The position numbers and the translations under genes were made by a program. Positions 32,877-41,777 of a DNA stretch of 64,000 nucleotides are shown in pieces. The stretch spans positions 14,670 through 78,669 of the forward strand of contig CAZGAQ010000025.1 of NCBI GenBank assembly GCA_964523405.1, in the 5' to 3' direction. The stretch comes from CAZGAQ01 sp964523405 (GTDB taxonomy: Bacteria; Planctomycetota; Phycisphaerae; UBA1845; Fen-1342). The notes below the pieces were generated by a model, which was given only the letters and a program-made list of their open reading frames with translations, was not told the origin of the DNA and did not search any database. Each line of letters opens with the position of its first letter. Position 1 is the first letter of the stretch.

Positions 32877-33797
32877 ATGCGCCCTCCATTTGCCAACGCC
32901 CGCTCACGGGCCCTGATATCCGCCAGTATCCTGGCCGCGACGCTGCTGGTCGCGCCGCTCACCCGCGCCGCCGACCTGCCCGACATCAAGGCCCGCGGCG
33001 TCCTGCGCCACCTCGGCGTCCCGTACGCCAACTTCGTTACCGGCAGCAACGACGGCTTCGACGTGGAACTCGTCCGCCTCTTCGCCGAGCACCTCGGCGT
33101 TCGCTACGAGTACGTCGCCACTACCTGGACGGACGCCGTCGGCGATCTCACCGGCCAGATCGTCGAGCCCAACGGGGTCAACGTCACCCTCCGCGGCACC
33201 TGCCCCGTCCGCGGCGACCTTATCGCCAACGGCCTGACCATCCTGCCCTGGCGCGAGAAGGTCGTTCAGTTCTCCAAACCGTACTTCCCCACCCAAGTCT
33301 GGCTCGTCGCCCGCGCCGATGCCAGCCTCACGCCCATCAAGCCCAGCGGCGACCTCGCCGCCGATATCGCCGCCACCAAGGCCCTCCTCCGCGACCACTC
33401 CGTCCTCTGCAAGGCCAATTCCTGCCTCGACCCCACACTGCACGGCCTCGCTGAAACCGGCGGCAAGGTGCAGCTCTTCGACGGCGGTCTCAACGAGCTC
33501 GCCCCGGCCGTCATCCAGGGCGTCGCCGAACTTACCATCCTCGACGTCCCCGACGTGCTCATCGCCCTCGAGAAATGGCCCGGCAAGGTCAAGGTGATCG
33601 GTCCCATCTCCAAACCCCAGGAGATGGCCTGCGGCTTCGCCCCGACCGCGCCCCTCCTGCGCGAGGCGTTCGAGAAGTTCCTCGAACAATGCCAGCGCGA
33701 CGGAACCTACGACCGGCTCATCCGTAAGTACTACCCGCGCATCCGCGACTACTTCTCCGAGTTCTTCCGCACGCTACCGGTGACGGCCAAACCCTGA
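32877..33797 (+). CDS. Extracellular solute-binding protein, amino-acid type (SBP_bac_3)
   Basis: This is a 306-residue periplasmic binding protein. The signal peptide is residues 1-32 (LTRAAD). The mature protein has the family's order: GVLRHLGVPYANF, GFDVELVRLFAEHLGVRYEYV, NGLTILPWREKVVQFSKPYF, the hinge and a C-terminal PLLREAFEKFLEQCQRDGTYDRLIRKYY. Such proteins bind amino acids or similar small molecules. No permease or ATPase gene follows; instead a hybrid histidine kinase gene starts 13 nt after the stop. That suggests the protein delivers a ligand signal to the kinase rather than to a transporter, which is inference from gene order. GGAG lies 6 nt before ATG 32877. Confidence 0.85.
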   Translation: MRPPFANARSRALISASILAATLLVAPLTRAADLPDIKARGVLRHLGVPYANFVTGSNDGFDVELVRLFAEHLGVRYEYVATTWTDAVGDLTGQIVEPNGVNVTLRGTCPVRGDLIANGLTILPWREKVVQFSKPYFPTQVWLVARADASLTPIKPSGDLAADIAATKALLRDHSVLCKANSCLDPTLHGLAETGGKVQLFDGGLNELAPAVIQGVAELTILDVPDVLIALEKWPGKVKVIGPISKPQEMACGFAPTAPLLREAFEKFLEQCQRDGTYDRLIRKYYPRIRDYFSEFFRTLPVTAKP

Positions 33798-33810
33798 GGC
33801 GCAATGCGCG

Positions 33811-36078
33811 ATGTCAAACCCCTCGCCGCGCCAACTCCTGTTCAAACGCCAGATCATTGGACTGGCCGCTGCGCTGGGGCTGATCGCTTTCGTCGGGTTC
33901 CTGCTCACCACCAACTACCGCGCCCAGCGCAAAATCCAGAGCGGCACCCTCGCCGCGCTGCGGCACGAAACCCGGAACCTCGCCGCGGCCACGAGCTACT
34001 TCTTCACCGAGCAGTGCGACGACTTGCGCTCGCTGGCCGCCGGACGCACCATCCTCACCTACTTCGAGAACCACGCCCTGGGCATGTCGCTGGAGTACGG
34101 CCTGCGCGTCAGCCTGGCCGCCATCGATGACGAATTGACCAACTTCGTCGCGCGCGAATGCGTCGCCGGCGACGCGATCTACGTGCAGATCGTCCTCTCC
34201 GGACTGGACGGTACCACGCTGGCCTCGAGCCGTGGGGCCGTCACGCCGTCCCCGGACGGCGGTGCAGCGCCAACTCCGCCCGCAGCGCCCGCCGTCGTGG
34301 CCGACCCGACCCACCGACGACTGTGCATCGTCGCGCCCGTGGAGTTCAAAGGCCAGGTCGTGGCCACCCTCGAGGGCCGGCTCAACCTGGATGTGCTTGA
34401 GCGACACCTGTTGCGCGACGAATGCGCGACCGGCCACAGCGCCGCCCTGCTCGGCCCCGGCCCATGTTGGTACCTGCCCGAGGACCGGCAAGCCCTCGCG
34501 GCGGCGCCCCCCGCGGACCTGCTCAAGCTCCCTGCCGAGCAGCCCTGCCGCGTATCGGCCGACAGCACCGCGCCGCCACTGCTCGTCGTGCGCTGCTCGG
34601 TCCCCCACACCGCTCTCATGGTCGTACACGGCGGCCCCGAGGCCGACATCGTCGGTCACAGCAATCCTCAGCACCTCCTGTTCGCCCTCGTCGTGCTCGC
34701 CCTGTTCGTGCTGGGCGTCGTCGCCGTCGGCTTTCGCGTCGGCCTGGAGAGCCTCGTGCTCCAAGACCGCCTCGCCGCCGGTGTTCGCGAGCAGGAGACC
34801 ATGGCGGCCGCCAACCGGCGGCTCGCCGCCGAAGTCACGCAACGCCGCCAGACCGAAGCCGCCCTGCACCAGGCCAAGCTCGACGCCGAAACCGCCTGCC
34901 GCGCCAAAACCGAGTTCCTCGCCAACATGAGCCACGAGATCCGTACGCCCATGACCGCGATCCTCGGCTTTGCGGAAACCCTGCAGGACACCACGCTCAC
35001 GTCGCAGGAAGCCCACGACATGCTGCAGACCATCCAGCGCAATGGCCGGCACCTGCTCGACGTCATCAACGGCATTCTGGATATCTCCAAAATCGAGGCC
35101 GGCAAGCTCGAGACCGAGACGGTCCGCCTGCCCCTGTGGCCGCTGCTGCTCGAGGTGCAGGAGCTGATGCGCGCCCCGGCCTCCGCCCGGGGCCTGTACT
35201 GCCGCCTGGAATGCCGCGGCCCGCTCCCCGAAACGATCGCCTCGGACCCGGTCCGCCTGCGCCAGATCCTGATCAACCTCGTCGGTAACGCGCTCAAGTT
35301 CACCGAAGTCGGCGGCGTCCGCATCGTCGTGTACCTGCTCGACGTCGCCCGTCCCGACCGCGGGCTGGCCTTCGACATCGTGGACACCGGCGTCGGCATC
35401 GCCGCCGAACACCTGCCCCACATCTTCCAGCCGTTCGCGCAGGCCGACTCGTCCACCACCCGCCGCTTCGGCGGCACGGGCCTCGGCCTGGCGATCAGTC
35501 AGCGCCTCGCCCACATGCTCGGCGGCGAGATCGTCGTTGCCAGTACGCCCGCCTGCGGCAGCACCTTCCGACTGACCGTCGCCACCGGCCCGCTCGCCGG
35601 CGTGCCCCTCATCGACGCCGCCTCCGCCTCCTCCGTGCCTGCCCCTCCGCCGCCGACCCCGCCCACGCCGTGCCCGACCCTCGCCGGCCGCGTCCTCCTG
35701 GCCGAGGACGGCCCCGACAACCAGCGGCTGATCGCCTTGTTCCTGCGGAAGGCCGGCACCACAGTCCACATCGTCGACAACGGCCGCGCCGCCATCGAAC
35801 AGGCGTGGCGGGCCGTCGAGCAGCACCAGCCGTTCGACGTCATCCTCATGGACATGCAGATGCCCATCCAGGACGGCTACAGCGCCACCCGCGCCCTGCG
35901 CGCGCAGGGCTACCGCGGCGCCATCGTGGCTCTCACCGCCCACGCCATGGCCCACGACTGCCAGCGCTGCCTGGACGCCGGCTGCGACGCCTTCGCCACC
36001 AAGCCCATCGAACGCCAGGTCCTGCTGCAAACCCTCGCCCAGTATCTTTCCGCGCGGCCACGCCCCACCTCCGCCTGA
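33811..36078 (+). CDS. Hybrid sensor histidine kinase / response regulator
   Basis: This is a 755-residue membrane sensor. Helices near residues 13-35 and 288-308 flank a periplasmic domain of about 250 residues of dCache-like length, and a coiled linker follows (320-365). The HisKA domain has the phosphorylated His375 (NMSHEIRTPM). The ATPase domain shows LINLVGNALKFTE, DTGVGI and GGTGLGLAISQ (490-562). A Pro-rich linker leads to a receiver domain with phospho-acceptor Asp681 (ILMDMQMP) and the conserved Lys in TKPIE. No output domain follows, so a partner such as an HPt protein is needed. The solute-binding protein gene ends 13 nt upstream and probably supplies the ligand. An RtcB stub follows in the same reading frame. 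Confidence 0.9.
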   Translation: MSNPSPRQLLFKRQIIGLAAALGLIAFVGFLLTTNYRAQRKIQSGTLAALRHETRNLAAATSYFFTEQCDDLRSLAAGRTILTYFENHALGMSLEYGLRVSLAAIDDELTNFVARECVAGDAIYVQIVLSGLDGTTLASSRGAVTPSPDGGAAPTPPAAPAVVADPTHRRLCIVAPVEFKGQVVATLEGRLNLDVLERHLLRDECATGHSAALLGPGPCWYLPEDRQALAAAPPADLLKLPAEQPCRVSADSTAPPLLVVRCSVPHTALMVVHGGPEADIVGHSNPQHLLFALVVLALFVLGVVAVGFRVGLESLVLQDRLAAGVREQETMAAANRRLAAEVTQRRQTEAALHQAKLDAETACRAKTEFLANMSHEIRTPMTAILGFAETLQDTTLTSQEAHDMLQTIQRNGRHLLDVINGILDISKIEAGKLETETVRLPLWPLLLEVQELMRAPASARGLYCRLECRGPLPETIASDPVRLRQILINLVGNALKFTEVGGVRIVVYLLDVARPDRGLAFDIVDTGVGIAAEHLPHIFQPFAQADSSTTRRFGGTGLGLAISQRLAHMLGGEIVVASTPACGSTFRLTVATGPLAGVPLIDAASASSVPAPPPPTPPTPCPTLAGRVLLAEDGPDNQRLIALFLRKAGTTVHIVDNGRAAIEQAWRAVEQHQPFDVILMDMQMPIQDGYSATRALRAQGYRGAIVALTAHAMAHDCQRCLDAGCDAFATKPIERQVLLQTLAQYLSARPRPTSA

Positions 36079-36300
36079 GCCCGGCCTTACCCCGCCGGCT
36101 CGATCAGCACGCTGTCGACCCTGAATGTGACGCACGCTATCCTCACCAACTGCCGCAACTACCCCAAGGATGAAGCCCCCGCGGCCTACAAAGACTTCGG
36201 CGAAGTCGTCCGCTCCGTCGAGCTCGCCGGCTTGGCCACCACCGTCGCCCGCCTCCAGGCGCGCTTTGTCATCAAGGATGCGGACACGGCGGATGATTGA
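36079..36300 (+). pseudogene. rtcB: C-terminal stub of RtcB RNA ligase
   Basis: Between the kinase stop and rtcA the same frame stays open and reads, from GTG 36127, a 57-residue tail containing DEAPAAYKDF, VARLQARFVIKD and a preceding NCRNYPK. This matches the C-terminal end of RtcB, the 3'-phosphate/5'-OH RNA ligase (compare the EAPxAYKD...VARx...xVIKG end of the family). The other roughly 350-450 residues with all the metal and histidine-guanylation sites are missing. No ribosome site is evident. It is followed 36 nt later by rtcA, the usual rtcB partner, so it looks like the remains of an rtcBA operon cut by a deletion or by arrival of the upstream genes. An assembly join error is possible. 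Confidence 0.75.
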
Positions 36301-36335
36301 GCAAACTGGCCTCTGCAGAACGAAGTGAGTTTCCC

Positions 36336-37355
36336 ATGTTGACCATCGACGGCTCCCACGGCGAAGGCGGCGGACAAATCCTCCGCTCCGCCCTCGCCCT
36401 TTCCCTCGTGACGGGTAAGCCCTTCACGATCGCCCACATCCGCGCCGGCCGCAAGAAGCCCGGCCTCCTCCGCCAGCACCTCACCGCCGTGCAGGCCGCC
36501 ACCGCGATCGGCCGGGCCCAGGTCACCGGCGCGAGCCTCGGCTCCACGCAACTGACCTTCACCCCCGGCGCCATCCGCCCCGGCGACCACCACTTCGCCG
36601 TCGGCACCGCCGGCAGCGCGACCCTCGTCCTCCAGACGGTGCTGCCCGCGCTGCTCTGCGCCCCCGGCCCGTCCACGCTCCGCCTCGAAGGCGGCACGCA
36701 CAATCCCTGGGCGCCACCCTTCGATTTCCTCACGCAGTCCTTTCTGCCCCTCGTCGCCCGCATGGGCCCGCGCGTCGACGCCACCCTCGTCCGCCCCGGC
36801 TTCTACCCCGCCGGTGGCGGTGAGTTCCACATCGCCATCACGCCGACCGCGATGCTCCGGCCGCTTGAGTTGCTCGAACGCGGCCCGACCCAGCGCATCA
36901 CCGGCACCGCCAAGCTCGCCCACCTCCCGCGCCATGTCGCCGAGCGCGAGCTGCAGGTCCTCGCCGCCCAGCTCGGCCTCACCGGCGACCAGCTGCGTGT
37001 CGAAGAGGTCGCCAACTCGCGCGGCCCGGGAAACGTCGTTGAGATCACTGTGCAATGCGAGCACGTCACCGAGGTCTTCACCGGCTTCGGCGAAAAGGGT
37101 GTCCCCGCCGAGGTCGTCGCCGGTCAGGCCGTCGACCAGGCGCGCGCCTATCTCACACGTGATGTCCCCGTTGGCGAGTACCTTACCGACCAGCTCCTCC
37201 TCCCGTTCGCCCTCGCGCGCGGCGGCGCCTTTCGCACGGCCGGCCTCTCGCGCCACGCCCAGACCAACGTCGAAGTCGTGCAGGCGTTCCTCGACGTGCG
37301 TTTCGAGCGGACGCATGACGACGCGCGCGGCACAACCATTCGCGTGAGTTCGTAG
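36336..37355 (+). CDS. rtcA: RNA 3'-terminal phosphate cyclase
   Basis: This cytoplasmic enzyme uses ATP to convert an RNA 3'-phosphate into a 2',3'-cyclic phosphate through a covalent histidine-AMP intermediate. It has 339 residues, the usual length, with the opening DGSHGEGGGQILRSALALS, the insert region, EVANSRGPGNVVEI and the catalytic His307 in SRHAQTNVEVVQAFL. I chose ATG 36336, which gives the conserved N-terminus; TTG 36297 would add 13 residues unlike the family. Its usual partner rtcB survives only as a stub directly upstream. Whether the gene is still expressed and from which promoter is unclear; transcription could run through from the kinase gene. Confidence 0.92.
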   Translation: MLTIDGSHGEGGGQILRSALALSLVTGKPFTIAHIRAGRKKPGLLRQHLTAVQAATAIGRAQVTGASLGSTQLTFTPGAIRPGDHHFAVGTAGSATLVLQTVLPALLCAPGPSTLRLEGGTHNPWAPPFDFLTQSFLPLVARMGPRVDATLVRPGFYPAGGGEFHIAITPTAMLRPLELLERGPTQRITGTAKLAHLPRHVAERELQVLAAQLGLTGDQLRVEEVANSRGPGNVVEITVQCEHVTEVFTGFGEKGVPAEVVAGQAVDQARAYLTRDVPVGEYLTDQLLLPFALARGGAFRTAGLSRHAQTNVEVVQAFLDVRFERTHDDARGTTIRVSS

Positions 37356-37498
37356 TTGAGGGGCCGTCGGCGCCGCGCCGCAGGTGCGCGCGTGCCCTGT
37401 CGGCTACATGGTTATGGACGTAGCGACCGGCAGAGCCCACGCCCTAGAATGGGGACATTAGGTCGCTGGGGGCCATGCCCAGTTGGAGGAGAATGCCC

Positions 37499-38122
37499 AT
37501 GTCCCGATCGTCACGATCTGCTTCACTTCTGATTGGCTGTGTGCTTGCGACCTGTTGCGCAGTGACGCGCGCCAGCGGCGCCGTCATCGCCGGCAGCACG
37601 CCCGCCAGCCCACCCGTCTACATGCCGACCTCATTCTGGGGATTCACGCCCGCCATCGACCGCGCCTTTCAGTTCACGCTGTTCGGCAGCGCGCCCTGCT
37701 ATGCCGAGCAGTTGCAGGTCGTGGTGTATCACTATGACGGCCTGGCCGGCGACACGGCTGCCTTCTCCATTCGCGCCGACAATTACGGCATCCCCGGTAG
37801 CCTGCTCTGCCGCTTCAATATCACGAATATTCCCCTTGCCGCCGACGTGCTCACATCGCCCGGCGACAGCACCCCGCTGCTGCAGCCGAACACACCGTAC
37901 TGGCTGGTCGGCGCTACGCCGCAGGGTCAGGTGAACTGGAACCTGGATACCACCGCGCGCGGCACCAGCGCGTACTCCGTTTTCGGCGGCGACTGGAATG
38001 TGCTGACCGATACGCAACTCAGCGCGTATGCGATCCTCGGCACGGCGGTTCCTGAACCCGTCACGTTCCTCTTGCTCGCCGGGACCCTGGCGTCCGTTGC
38101 TCGCGCCACCAGGCGCCAATAG
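37499..38122 (+). CDS. Small PEP-CTERM sorting domain protein
   Basis: This is a 207-residue exported protein. The signal peptide (SASLLIGCVLATCCAVTRASGA) is followed by a beta-rich domain (about 35-180) with FQFTLFG, LQVVVYHYDGLAGDT and a C-terminal part NTPYWLVGATPQGQVNWNLD, resembling domains in other PEP-CTERM proteins with no known activity. The tail VPEPVTFLLLAGTLASVARATRR is a PEP-CTERM signal, abbreviated as VPEP plus a hydrophobic stretch and a basic end. ATG 37499 is favoured over ATG 37493 because GGAGGA lies 8 nt before it. It stands alone and converges on the amylase gene. A short GC-rich hairpin follows its stop (38122-38138). Confidence 0.78.
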   Translation: MSRSSRSASLLIGCVLATCCAVTRASGAVIAGSTPASPPVYMPTSFWGFTPAIDRAFQFTLFGSAPCYAEQLQVVVYHYDGLAGDTAAFSIRADNYGIPGSLLCRFNITNIPLAADVLTSPGDSTPLLQPNTPYWLVGATPQGQVNWNLDTTARGTSAYSVFGGDWNVLTDTQLSAYAILGTAVPEPVTFLLLAGTLASVARATRRQ

Positions 38123-38138
38123 CGCGGGTCCCCCGCGC
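38122..38138. terminator. Weak hairpin between convergent genes
   Basis: GCGCGGG and CCCGCGC pair around a 3-nt loop directly at the stop of the PEP-CTERM gene. No T-run follows, so terminator function is doubtful. Confidence 0.3.
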
Positions 38139-38251
38139 CCGGCGCTCCATGCGGTGGAACTCGGTGGCCGCCGTGCCACCGTGCGATGCGCACGACCCAT
38201 CCGGCCGCCTCAGCGAGCGCTCGGCCGGCCCGTGCCGGGTGCTCCGCTCCG

Positions 38252-40099
38252 CTACCGTGACTTCCCGATTACCTGCACTTCCATCGGCTGCAGTGTCACG
38301 CGCACCGCACGCTGTCCGCCCGTGTCCAGCACGCGTCCGGGCGGCGTCGCCGGCGTCCGGTTGGTCAGCAGCAGATCGAGCGCCGTGCCTGCCGGGTGCA
38401 ACGCGCTGTCCACGACGACGTGTACGGTCTGCGCGTCGGTCGTGTTCGGATTCGCCACGACGAGCACCTCTTCGTCGTTCAAGATCCGGGCGTACGCCAG
38501 CACGCCGCCCGGATAAGGCGAAATACCGAAGTTCTGCCCGTCGCCCGATACCTCCCGGAAGTACTGCCGCCCGTAGCGCAGGGCCGGCTGCTGCTTGCGC
38601 AGCTCGCTCAGCCGCTTCACCCATACGAAGAACAGCGCGCTCGTGTCGAACGCCTGCTGTTTGCCCCACAGCGCCTCGCGCACGTGCTCCCGGGTCGGGC
38701 CGCTGCCGCACAGTCCCTGCTCGGTGCCGTAGTACAGGCAGGGAATGCCCTGCAGCGTGTACAGGCACGTCAGGGCCAGCGTGTGCTGTGCGTCGTAACG
38801 GTGCGGGTTGGCCGGGTCGCGGTAATAGAACCGATCGTTGAGATCGTGATTGTCCAGGAAAGTCACGAAGTATCGGCTGGAATCGCCGTGTGAGCTGACG
38901 TTGCCGCGCTGCACCTGCTTGCGGTACTCATAGTACGCGGCCAGTTCCGTCGGCGCGCACCACCCCTTGCACACGTCGCGCAACCGCCGGAACACCGGGA
39001 AATCCAGGGCGGCATCCACGCCGATCAGATCATCGCCGTCGGCCGAGGTCCGCCCGACGAACTCCGCGATCCGCGCATCCGCCTGGTCGTCCTCGCGCCA
39101 CACCTCGCCAAACGTGAAGAAGTTCGCCTTGCCGATGGACAGGGCGAATTCCCGCATCGCGTTGCCAAACACGCGGGCGAACTCGCGCTCAATGTACATC
39201 AGGGTGTCGATGCGGAACCCATCCACGTCGTACTCCGCGATCAGGTACTGGTACGCCCGGATCAGGAGGTTCCGCACCGGGTACCGTCCTTCCGGCGTGC
39301 GGTATTCGGTCACCAGTTCTTTGAAGATCCAGAAGTCACCCAGCCCGTTCGGGCCGTCCGCACCGCGCCGCCGGAAGAAATCGTTTCGCTGCAACTCGAG
39401 CGGCCACACGGCCGCGTCCGCGGACACCGTCCGCTGTTGGCGCACCTGGCCGATATCCGTCCAGGTGCCGCTGGCGTTGCCCGTTTCATCGCGCCAATAC
39501 ACCTTGTATTCCGGCGCGGGCCAGCCGTGCCATGGCGCCGCATCGCGGGCACCCTCGTAGTTGAAGACGTTGCCGGCATGGTTCAGCACGATGTCCAGGA
39601 TGACGTACATCCCCCGGGCGTGGGCCTCATCCACCAGCGCCTTCAATTCCCGCTGGCCGAGTGACGGATCGCGCGCCGCCCTGGCCGGATCGGACGTGAA
39701 CCGCGGCTCGATCGTCAGGAAGTCCTGAATTGCGTATCCCCCGTAGTATTGGTCGCGCTGGGGGGCGTTCTTCAGCACCGGTGACAGCCACAGCGCGCCG
39801 ACGCCCAGGGCCTGCAGGTACGACAACTGCTGACGCATCCCGTCCAGCGTCCCGCCCTGTAGGCGCAGTTCCGGCCCGTCATAGGGCGGATGGGCCGGCC
39901 GGTTCCGCGGATTGTTGAAGCGATCCAGCAGAACGAAGTAGATCCACGCGTCGCGCCAATCGGCTGGTGTCGGGAACGGCCGCGGAATCAGCTTCCGCCG
40001 CCCGTCCACCGTCACCTCGACCATCCGTGCCTGCTGCGCCGCGCGGCGCGCGTCGACCAGCGTCTCGACAACTTCCGGCTCATACAGCGAAGTGGGCAT
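38252..40099 (-). CDS. GH13 alpha-amylase family protein
   Basis: This is a 615-residue alpha-glucan-active enzyme with an (alpha/beta)8 barrel. The four conserved regions are present: region I ILDIVLNHAG (Asp169, His174), region II GFRIDT with nucleophile Asp298, region III FGEVW with acid Glu332, and region IV FLDNHD (His418, Asp419). A C-terminal beta domain closes the protein (from about 525). There is no signal peptide from ATG 40099, so it is probably cytoplasmic and acts on maltodextrins or glycogen; upstream extension of the frame is not convincing. The N-terminal 45 residues are unassigned. The exact specificity (amylase, neopullulanase or transferase) cannot be read. The gene stands alone. 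Confidence 0.88.
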   Translation of the reverse strand: MPTSLYEPEVVETLVDARRAAQQARMVEVTVDGRRKLIPRPFPTPADWRDAWIYFVLLDRFNNPRNRPAHPPYDGPELRLQGGTLDGMRQQLSYLQALGVGALWLSPVLKNAPQRDQYYGGYAIQDFLTIEPRFTSDPARAARDPSLGQRELKALVDEAHARGMYVILDIVLNHAGNVFNYEGARDAAPWHGWPAPEYKVYWRDETGNASGTWTDIGQVRQQRTVSADAAVWPLELQRNDFFRRRGADGPNGLGDFWIFKELVTEYRTPEGRYPVRNLLIRAYQYLIAEYDVDGFRIDTLMYIEREFARVFGNAMREFALSIGKANFFTFGEVWREDDQADARIAEFVGRTSADGDDLIGVDAALDFPVFRRLRDVCKGWCAPTELAAYYEYRKQVQRGNVSSHGDSSRYFVTFLDNHDLNDRFYYRDPANPHRYDAQHTLALTCLYTLQGIPCLYYGTEQGLCGSGPTREHVREALWGKQQAFDTSALFFVWVKRLSELRKQQPALRYGRQYFREVSGDGQNFGISPYPGGVLAYARILNDEEVLVVANPNTTDAQTVHVVVDSALHPAGTALDLLLTNRTPATPPGRVLDTGGQRAVRVTLQPMEVQVIGKSR

Positions 40100-40367
40100 G
40101 ATGTGACCCTCACTGCACGCTGCGATTCTCCGGCCCGCATGGCGCACTGTGCCACCGCCCGCGCCGCACGGCAAGGCAATTCCTGCGCCCGCGGTGTCGG
40201 CTGTTGATCGGTCAGCTTGCGCCGCCGCAACCTGCGCACGCTCCCGCAGCGCCGACAGCCCTTCCGCCCAATACGCCGCATGCCCAAGGCTCCGGTCGTC
40301 ACCGGAGTCTCGGGCATGTCGTGGCATCACGCGTCCGGCGCCGGCGGCGCGCCCGGCGTGCCAGGTG

Positions 40368-41777
40368 CTACAGCGGTGCCTTCTCCGTCTTCTCTTCCTC
40401 CGCTTCCCACAGCGGCTTCACATCTGCCTCCGTCCACTCGCTGCTCAGCCCCTTCACTCCCGCCGCCGACCACAGCACCACCTCCACGCGCCCCTTCTCG
40501 CCCGCCGGCGGCGCCACGCAGCACAACTCGTCCGCGCTCCGCCACGCGGGCACCGTCGCCGTCTGCTTCGCGTCCTTCGCCTTTCGCTCCTGTACGACCT
40601 CCAGCGTCCCCGTCGCCAGCGTCAGCACCGACACCGTCCAGTCGTTGTGCAGAATCGCCACCCGCTTCTCATCCGGACTCACTTCGAAGAACGTCAGATC
40701 CTCGTCGACGCTCGTGGCCGCGCTGCGCGGCAGCATCCGCGTCACCGTCGGCTGCCGCTCCGGATCGACCGCGAACAGCGCCGGCCGCGCCGGCATGTCC
40801 TGCGCCGTCGCCGGCAGCGTCGCCTCGCTGCTCGCAAACAAGATCCGCCCATCCTTCAGGCAGCGCACGCGCGTCAGCTCGTGAAACAGAATCCCGGCCA
40901 AATCCTGCGGCTTGTCGAACTCGCTCAGCAGCCGCCCCTGTGCATCTGCGATCTCCCGCCGGCTGATCGATCCCAGCCGCACCGCGTCCGATCCCTCCGG
41001 CTTCGCCAGCGCCGCGGCCGCGTAAACCGCGTAGCGCCCGTCCGCCGACCAGTCCGGCGACAGCGACACCCAATTTGCCACCTGCCGCGGTGCACCCGCC
41101 ACGTCCGTCGGCGCCACCCACAGCGTCAACGCCTCCTCCTCCGGCCCCGCTGTAAAGAGCACGGAGCTGCCGTTCGGCGCGATCCGCAGGCTGCACAACG
41201 GCTCCAGCGCCAGATGCAGCCTCATCTTCGGTAGCACCTGCCCGCCCTCCACCGCGAAGATCTGCAGTTCGTAGATCGTCGCCGCCGTCTTCTCCAGGTC
41301 CGCCCACTTCTCGCCCAGCTTCTCGCGCAGTCCCTCCGGCTGCACGTCACGCAGGTATAGCAGCGCCGCCGCCAGCCCGTCCGCGTGCGCTTTCACCTCG
41401 GCCGGCAGCTCGAACTTGTCCCAGTCGCCGTTGTGCGCCAACGCCGCCGTCCGCAGTTGCTCCGCCACCGCCCGCACGTCCCTCTGCTGCGCTTCACTGA
41501 GTCGCGCTGCCACATCCTTCCACGTCTTCGCCTGCGTCTGCACCACCGCGCACAGCCGCTTCCCGTCCGCAAACCACGCCACTTCCGTCACACCCGGCGC
41601 TCGCAGTTCGGAGAGCTTCCCGTCCGCCTGCAGCAGGTGCAGCCCCGCCGGCGTCAGATATGCCGCCTGCTGACCGTCCGGTGCCCACACCACCCGCTTC
41701 TGCGGATGGCACCCGCCCAGAATCCCGCACGCCATAATCCCCAACGCCGCCAGCACGCTCATCTGCTTCGGTTTCAT
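40368..41777 (-). CDS. Lipoprotein with WD40/TolB-like propeller repeats
   Basis: This is a 469-residue lipoprotein. The N-terminus has a lipobox LGGC with lipid-bearing Cys23. Repeated blades of the TolB/PD40 kind follow: RVVWAPDGQQAAYLT, RIAPNGSSVLFTAG, DWSADGRYAVYAA and EVSPDEKRVAILHND. It is the third gene of an operon behind an ECF sigma factor and a membrane protein; its ATG at 41777 overlaps the previous stop by 4 nt (ATGA), a sign of coupled translation. A role in sensing or in the stress the sigma factor answers is possible. No catalytic motif is seen. The stretch from about 85 to 160 is helical and interrupts the propeller. Confidence 0.75.
   Translation of the reverse strand: MKPKQMSVLAALGIMACGILGGCHPQKRVVWAPDGQQAAYLTPAGLHLLQADGKLSELRAPGVTEVAWFADGKRLCAVVQTQAKTWKDVAARLSEAQQRDVRAVAEQLRTAALAHNGDWDKFELPAEVKAHADGLAAALLYLRDVQPEGLREKLGEKWADLEKTAATIYELQIFAVEGGQVLPKMRLHLALEPLCSLRIAPNGSSVLFTAGPEEEALTLWVAPTDVAGAPRQVANWVSLSPDWSADGRYAVYAAAALAKPEGSDAVRLGSISRREIADAQGRLLSEFDKPQDLAGILFHELTRVRCLKDGRILFASSEATLPATAQDMPARPALFAVDPERQPTVTRMLPRSAATSVDEDLTFFEVSPDEKRVAILHNDWTVSVLTLATGTLEVVQERKAKDAKQTATVPAWRSADELCCVAPPAGEKGRVEVVLWSAAGVKGLSSEWTEADVKPLWEAEEEKTEKAPL

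Noticed and set aside
33814..36135. 773-codon reverse frame opposite the hybrid kinase
   Set aside because: It is a Gly/Ala/Asp-rich mirror of the kinase codons. The forward frame has every kinase motif, so this is a shadow.
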